A stretch of 64,000 bases of DNA from Thalassobacillus cyri. Lineage in GTDB: Bacteria > Bacillota > Bacilli > Bacillales > Halobacillaceae. Positions within the stretch are counted from its first letter, which is position 1. Every line of letters starts with the position of its first letter. Of the stretch, positions 59,886-64,000 are shown in pieces. Both the position numbers and the translations under genes were made by a program. Location: the NCBI RefSeq assembly GCF_900107755.1, contig NZ_FNQR01000008.1:124001-188000 (forward strand), given 5' to 3'. The notes beneath the pieces are model-generated. The model searched no databases and was not told the DNA's origin. It saw only the letters and a program-made list of their open reading frames with translations.

Positions 59886-61058
59886 ATGGATTTTAGTTTT
59901 AGCGAAGACATAGAACTATTGAGAGAAGGCGTAAGAAAGTTTGTTCAGGAAGAAGTGGAACAAGCAGCTATGGAAATTGAGGAAAAAAATGAAATCCCGG
60001 AAAGAATATTTGAAATGACCAAAGACATGGGGCTGTTCGGGCTTAGTATTCCTGAAGAATATGGCGGTCTCGGACTTGATATGGTAGGAAAATGTGCGAT
60101 TTATGAAGAACTGGGAAAAACACATAATGGTTTCACCACCCTTGTAGGAGCACATACAGGGATTGGAAGTGTGGGGATTGTTGAACTTGGGACAGAAGCC
60201 CAAAAACAAAAATACTTACCCAAAATGGCGACAGGCGAGTGGATAGGAGCATTCGCTTTGACAGAACCTAGCGCTGGTTCCAACGCTGCAAACATGAAAA
60301 CACGTGCGGAGAAAAAAGGAGATAAATATATTATTAATGGATCAAAACATTATATTACCAATGGCCTGGACGGTCATGTATTTACGGTAATGGCAGTAAC
60401 CGATCCCGAAAAAGGTGCAAAAGGAATAACATCTTTCATTGTCGAAAAAGATTTTCCTGGTTTTGAGGTAGGGGCAGTGGAAGAGAAAATGGGACTTCGT
60501 GGTTCCCATTCCGTAGAATTGTTCTTTGATGACATGGAAGTTCCGGAAGAGAATGTTTTGGGAGAAGAAGGTCAGGGATATGTGAATGCATTGAAAATAC
60601 TAGCTAATGGGAGGGCTGGTTTAGCTGCACGTAACCTTGGTTCTTGTGAAAAATTACTGGAACATTGCATGGACTACGTTTTTGAAAGAGAACAATTTGG
60701 AAAGCCGATTTTTGAACAGCAGGTGATTCAGCATAAGCTTGCCGACATCACCATGGAAATCGAGGCTCTCCGGGCGCTTACGTACCGTGTGGCGTGGATG
60801 ACGGATCAAAAACAGCGAGTTGTAAAAGAAGCAGCTGTTGCAAAACTGTTCGGCTCGGAAGTCTACAATCGAGTAGCGGATGCGGCCGTCCAAATTCATG
60901 GTGGAATAGGCTATATGAAAGAATATCCGATTGAGCGTTATTATCGAGATGCGAGAATTACAACTATTTACGAAGGTACTTCTGAGATTCAGCGGAATAT
61001 CATCGCTTCCCAGTTGAAAAGGGAAGTCAAAAAATCTACGAAAGCAGGAGTGAAGTAA
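59886..61058 (+). CDS. Acyl-CoA dehydrogenase
   Basis: FAD enzyme that desaturates a short-chain acyl-CoA and gives electrons to ETF, 390 residues. It has FALTEPSAGSNAANMKTRAE in the middle domain, MGLRGSHSVELFFDDMEVPE, QIHGGIGYMKEYPIERYYRD, and the catalytic Glu in IYEGTSEIQRNIIA. ATG 59886 has AAGGGGAG about 10 bases upstream; GTG 59877 is also in frame. Its electron acceptor genes etfB and etfA close the operon. Butyryl-CoA or branched short-chain acyl-CoA is the likely substrate. Confidence 0.93.
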   Translation: MDFSFSEDIELLREGVRKFVQEEVEQAAMEIEEKNEIPERIFEMTKDMGLFGLSIPEEYGGLGLDMVGKCAIYEELGKTHNGFTTLVGAHTGIGSVGIVELGTEAQKQKYLPKMATGEWIGAFALTEPSAGSNAANMKTRAEKKGDKYIINGSKHYITNGLDGHVFTVMAVTDPEKGAKGITSFIVEKDFPGFEVGAVEEKMGLRGSHSVELFFDDMEVPEENVLGEEGQGYVNALKILANGRAGLAARNLGSCEKLLEHCMDYVFEREQFGKPIFEQQVIQHKLADITMEIEALRALTYRVAWMTDQKQRVVKEAAVAKLFGSEVYNRVADAAVQIHGGIGYMKEYPIERYYRDARITTIYEGTSEIQRNIIASQLKREVKKSTKAGVK

Positions 61059-62251
61059 TGAATAATCCAGTAATTATTGATTCAGTACGGACGGCTATTG
61101 GGAAAATGGGCGGCACTCTTAAGAATGAATTAGTAGATTTCTTGGGAGCTAAAGTAATTAGTGAAATAGTGGAACGAACAGGAATAGACAAAAGTGGAGT
61201 TGACGAAGTTATTTTGGGACAGGCAAAGCAAAGTGCAGATTCTTCCAATCTATCACGTCTTGCATTGCTTAGAGCCGGTCTCCCTGTTGAAATTCCGGGA
61301 TACACGGTCCACCGTCAATGTGGGTCGGGCCTCCAGGCGATTAATAATGCTGATATGCAGATCCGCCAAGGGTTATCAGAAACGATCATTGCAGGCGGGG
61401 CAGAGAGCATGAGTACGGCGCCTTATTATCTTCGTCATGCCAGATTTGGTTTTCGAGCCGGAAACGGTTTACTTCTCGATCCAAATACAGAAAGTCAACC
61501 CAATTCTCAGCCATTCGAGGAATATGGCAATTTGACGATGGGACTGACCGCAGAAAATCTTGCTGAAAAATATTCGATTTCAAGAGAAGAGCAAGACGAG
61601 TTCTCCCTCCATAGTCAGGAAAAAGCAAAATATGCGATAGATAAAGGGTATTTTGAAAAAGAAATCGTTCCATATAAAGTAAAGGAGAGAAAGGAAACGA
61701 TCACATTTGATACGGATGAGCATCCTCGTCTTACCCCTTTGGAAAAGCTGGCGAAACTGCCACCGGTTTTCAAAGAAGGCGGTTCAGTTACCGTGGCCAG
61801 TTCCAGTGGGAGGAATGATGCAGCGTCTGCATTGTTAATGATGACAGAAGAAAAAGCAGCAGAAAAAGGACTTACTCCTAAAGCAAAAGTAATTGGTCAA
61901 GCAGCTTCTGGGGTATCTCCGGATATTATGGGAATTGGCCCAGTTTACTCTACTCGAAAAGCCTTAAAACAAGCAGATTTAAACCTTGAAGATATCGGTC
62001 TGATTGAGCTGAATGAAGCTTTTGCTGCACAAACGCTTGCTGTTGTAAAAGAGTTAGAAATGGATACAAGTAAATTGAATGTTAACGGGGGTGCCATTGC
62101 TCTAGGACATCCTATTGGGGCAACTGGAGCCGTTCTTATGACAAAACTACTCCATGAAATGGAACGCCGCGGTGAAAAGTATGGACTTGTAACTCTATGT
62201 ATTGGCGGTGGTCAAGGGATTTCAACTATTATTGAAAATCTTCGGGTGTAA
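61058..62251 (+). CDS. Acetyl-CoA acetyltransferase (thiolase)
   Basis: Splits acetoacetyl-CoA or 3-ketoacyl-CoA with CoA, 397 residues. It has nucleophile Cys in VHRQCGSGLQAINNAD near residue 88, LNEAFAAQTLAVV, active-site His in ALGHPIGATGAVLMT and the second Cys in TLCIGGGQG. All catalytic residues are present, unlike the thiolase at 36036. The ATG overlaps the preceding stop (TAATG). Confidence 0.94.
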   Translation: MNNPVIIDSVRTAIGKMGGTLKNELVDFLGAKVISEIVERTGIDKSGVDEVILGQAKQSADSSNLSRLALLRAGLPVEIPGYTVHRQCGSGLQAINNADMQIRQGLSETIIAGGAESMSTAPYYLRHARFGFRAGNGLLLDPNTESQPNSQPFEEYGNLTMGLTAENLAEKYSISREEQDEFSLHSQEKAKYAIDKGYFEKEIVPYKVKERKETITFDTDEHPRLTPLEKLAKLPPVFKEGGSVTVASSSGRNDAASALLMMTEEKAAEKGLTPKAKVIGQAASGVSPDIMGIGPVYSTRKALKQADLNLEDIGLIELNEAFAAQTLAVVKELEMDTSKLNVNGGAIALGHPIGATGAVLMTKLLHEMERRGEKYGLVTLCIGGGQGISTIIENLRV

Positions 62252-62294
62252 TATACTCAAAATGAATATTTCGAAAGAATAGGAGTTAGATAGG

Positions 62295-63068
62295 ATGAAC
62301 ATTTTTGTTATTATGAAACGCACATTTGATACAGAAGAGAAAATAGCTGTAAATGATGAGCAAATTGAGGAAGAAGGCGCTGAATTCATCATTAACCCAT
62401 ATGATGAATATGCGGTTGAAGAAGCGATCAACCTTCGCGAGGAACACGGTGGAGAGGTCACTGTCGTAACAGTAGGAGAAGAGGAATCCGAAAAGCAATT
62501 ACGTAATGCTCTTGCTATGGGTGCGGATAAAGCAGTATTAATTAATACAGAAGATGACCTGGAAGATGGAGATCAATTTACCACTGTAAAGATTTTGGAA
62601 GCCTTCTTTGAAGAAAAAGAAGTGGGTATCATCCTTGCAGGTAATGTCGCCATTGATGAAGCAAGCGGACAGGTTGGGCCACGTCTGGCTGAGCGCCTGG
62701 ATATCCCATATGTTACGACCATCACTTCTATTAACGTAGATGGGAAGACAGTTCAGATTGAACGCGATGTAGAGGGGGATGTAGAGAAAGTAGAAACTTA
62801 TCTTCCATTACTTGTTACATGTCAGCAAGGGCTGAATGAACCGCGGTATCCGTCATTGCCAGGTATCATGAAAGCGAAGAAAAAACCCTTAGAAGAATTA
62901 GAGCTTGATGATTTGGATTTAGAAGAAGATGATGTGGAAGCTAAAACCAAAACCGTGGATATTTTCTTACCGCCAGAAAAGGAAGCTGGAAAAGTCCTTG
63001 AAGGTGAAGTAGACGATCAAGTTACAGAACTTGTAGCTTTGTTAAGAAACGAAGCGAAGGTATTATAA
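62295..63068 (+). CDS. etfB: Electron transfer flavoprotein beta subunit
   Basis: Carries electrons from acyl-CoA dehydrogenases to the quinone pool together with EtfA; 257 residues. It has the N-terminal NIFVIMKRTFDTEEKIAV, AMGADKAVLINTEDDLEDGD, AGNVAIDEASGQVGPRLAER for AMP binding, and the family signature ending LPSLPGIMKAKKKPLEEL. The C-terminal part is strongly acidic (LDDLDLEEDDVEAKT), as in salt-tolerant Bacillaceae. AGGAGTTAGATAGG precedes the ATG. Confidence 0.94.
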   Translation: MNIFVIMKRTFDTEEKIAVNDEQIEEEGAEFIINPYDEYAVEEAINLREEHGGEVTVVTVGEEESEKQLRNALAMGADKAVLINTEDDLEDGDQFTTVKILEAFFEEKEVGIILAGNVAIDEASGQVGPRLAERLDIPYVTTITSINVDGKTVQIERDVEGDVEKVETYLPLLVTCQQGLNEPRYPSLPGIMKAKKKPLEELELDDLDLEEDDVEAKTKTVDIFLPPEKEAGKVLEGEVDDQVTELVALLRNEAKVL

Positions 63069-63099
63069 GCGCGGTATTTATTGTGAAAGGAGAATCGGT

Positions 63100-64000
63100 A
63101 TGGGTAAAAAAATGCTAGTGATCGGGGAATCTCGTGAGGGCGTATTACGTAATGTAACGTTTGAAGCCATTGCGGCTGCCAAACAAATTAGTTCGGACGG
63201 AGAAGTGGTAGGCATCTTATGTGGTGAAGGCGATTTGACGGAACAAGGAAACGAAATGGTTTATTACGGGGCAGACCGTGTAATCACTGTCTCAGACGAA
63301 AAATTGAAAACGTATACGTCTGAAGGGTATGGACAAGCGGTTAAAGCAGTGATTGAAGATGAAAGTCCGGAAGGCATCGTGATGGGTCACACAGCAGTAG
63401 GGAAGGATTTGACACCTAAGCTTGCCAGCAAGCTGGAAACAGGCTTAATTTCAGATGTCACAGAAGTAAGCAGTGAAGGCGGAAATATCATCTTCACACG
63501 TCCGATTTATTCTGGTAAAGCATTCGAAAAGAAAATCATTACAGAGGGACTTATTTTCGCAACGATCCGTCCGAATAATATCGCATCACTTGAGCGTGAC
63601 GAGTCCCGCTCAGGGGAAGTGACCACTAAAGACGTGGATATCGCAGATCTCCGTCCGATTATTAAAGACATCATCAGAAAGGGATCTGAGTGTGTCGACT
63701 TATCCGAATCAAAAGTAATCGTAGCAGGCGGGCGCGGAGTTAAGAGCGCAGAAGGATTCGAGCCGCTGGAAGAATTGGCAGATGTGTTAGGCGGAGCTAT
63801 TGGTGCATCACGTGGAGCTTGTGATGCAGGATATTGCGATTACTCCCTTCAAATTGGCCAGACTGGGAAAGTAGTTACACCGGATTTATATATTGCTGCG
63901 GGGATTTCGGGTGCTATTCAGCACTTGGCTGGTATGTCCAACTCTAAAGTGATAGTGGCAATCAATAAAGATCCTGAAGCTAATATTTTCAATGTGGCAG
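63100..64000 (+). CDS. etfA: Electron transfer flavoprotein alpha subunit, 3' end cut
   Basis: Begins at ATG 63100 with GAAAGGAGAA upstream and runs off the window with about 300 of the usual 320-330 residues. The N-terminal domain starts KKMLVIGESREGVLRNVTFE. The C-terminal FAD domain has VIVAGGRGVKSAEGFEPLEE, GASRGACDAGYCDY, QIGQTGKVVTPDLYIAAGIS and GAIQHLAGMSNSKVIVAINK, the ETF-alpha signature. It completes the electron path for the acyl-CoA dehydrogenase at 59886. Confidence 0.94.
   Translation, partial: MGKKMLVIGESREGVLRNVTFEAIAAAKQISSDGEVVGILCGEGDLTEQGNEMVYYGADRVITVSDEKLKTYTSEGYGQAVKAVIEDESPEGIVMGHTAVGKDLTPKLASKLETGLISDVTEVSSEGGNIIFTRPIYSGKAFEKKIITEGLIFATIRPNNIASLERDESRSGEVTTKDVDIADLRPIIKDIIRKGSECVDLSESKVIVAGGRGVKSAEGFEPLEELADVLGGAIGASRGACDAGYCDYSLQIGQTGKVVTPDLYIAAGISGAIQHLAGMSNSKVIVAINKDPEANIFNVA

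Overview
The window looks like a chromosomal segment from a low-to-mid GC Bacillota, most likely a Bacillaceae and possibly a moderately halophilic Halobacillus/Oceanobacillus-like organism. The reasons are the AGGAGG-type ribosome sites with frequent GTG/TTG starts, Bacillus-type cre and sigma-A promoter sequences, gene sets matching Bacillus subtilis loci (yhfU-yhfT-yhfS, csbB/gtcA/yfhO, yjmC/yjmD/uxuA/uxuB) and many acidic proteins. The genus is an inference. No rRNA, tRNA, insertion sequence, prophage or CRISPR array was found.

Layout. (1) 0.1-3.9 kb: a CdaR activator, glycerate kinase and GntP permease for glycerate use. (2) 4.0-12.4 kb: a GntR/FadR repressor divergent from an operon with a GlcD-type FAD oxidase, a TRAP transporter, a tartrate/D-malate-type dehydrogenase, an SDR and an aldehyde dehydrogenase. 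It probably serves C2-C4 hydroxy acids, and glycerate made here could feed the neighbouring kinase. (3) 12.8-21.9 kb: an unknown protein, a frameshifted SLC13 carrier, then tcuA-tctA-tctB-tctC with a citrate-type two-component system, for tricarballylate or citrate-like acids. (4) 22.1-32.9 kb: a LacI-controlled hexonate/hexuronate operon (KDG kinase, a hexulose-phosphate synthase/isomerase pair, YjmC, a second TRAP system, YjmD, UxuA, UxuB-type SDR, KDPG aldolase). (5) 33.0-38.0 kb: a small sigma factor, then the biotin-regulon set bioY-yhfT-yhfS plus a frameshifted FabG-like SDR. (6) 38.1-42.1 kb: yfhO, gtcA and csbB, a lipoteichoic-acid glycosylation system. (7) 42.1-48.8 kb: a secreted 1965-residue protein with an alpha-amylase and a pullulanase module, flanked on both sides by phased short-repeat arrays in opposite orientation. 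(8) 48.9-64.0 kb: a TAXI-type TRAP transporter, an FMN enzyme, a thioesterase, a ThDP enzyme, and an operon for short-chain acyl-CoA breakdown (CoA-transferase A/B, hydroxyacyl-CoA dehydrogenase, crotonase, acyl-CoA dehydrogenase, thiolase, EtfB, EtfA running off the end).

The theme is uptake and oxidation of organic acids, with three TRAP-family transporters, one tripartite tricarboxylate transporter and one GntP permease, each beside its own catabolic genes and usually its own regulator.

Most unusual: the inverted pair of ~20.4-bp-period arrays around the amylopullulanase gene, the upstream one with a 41-bp higher-order repeat; a near-duplicate promoter/operator in front of the TAXI and CoA-transferase operons, with apparent fossils of CoA-transferase and crotonase genes on either side of the TAXI genes; a TRAP small-permease gene whose only good ribosome site points at an ATC codon; a hexulose-phosphate synthase/isomerase pair inside a hexonate operon; and a YhfS-type thiolase with glycine in place of its C-terminal catalytic cysteine.
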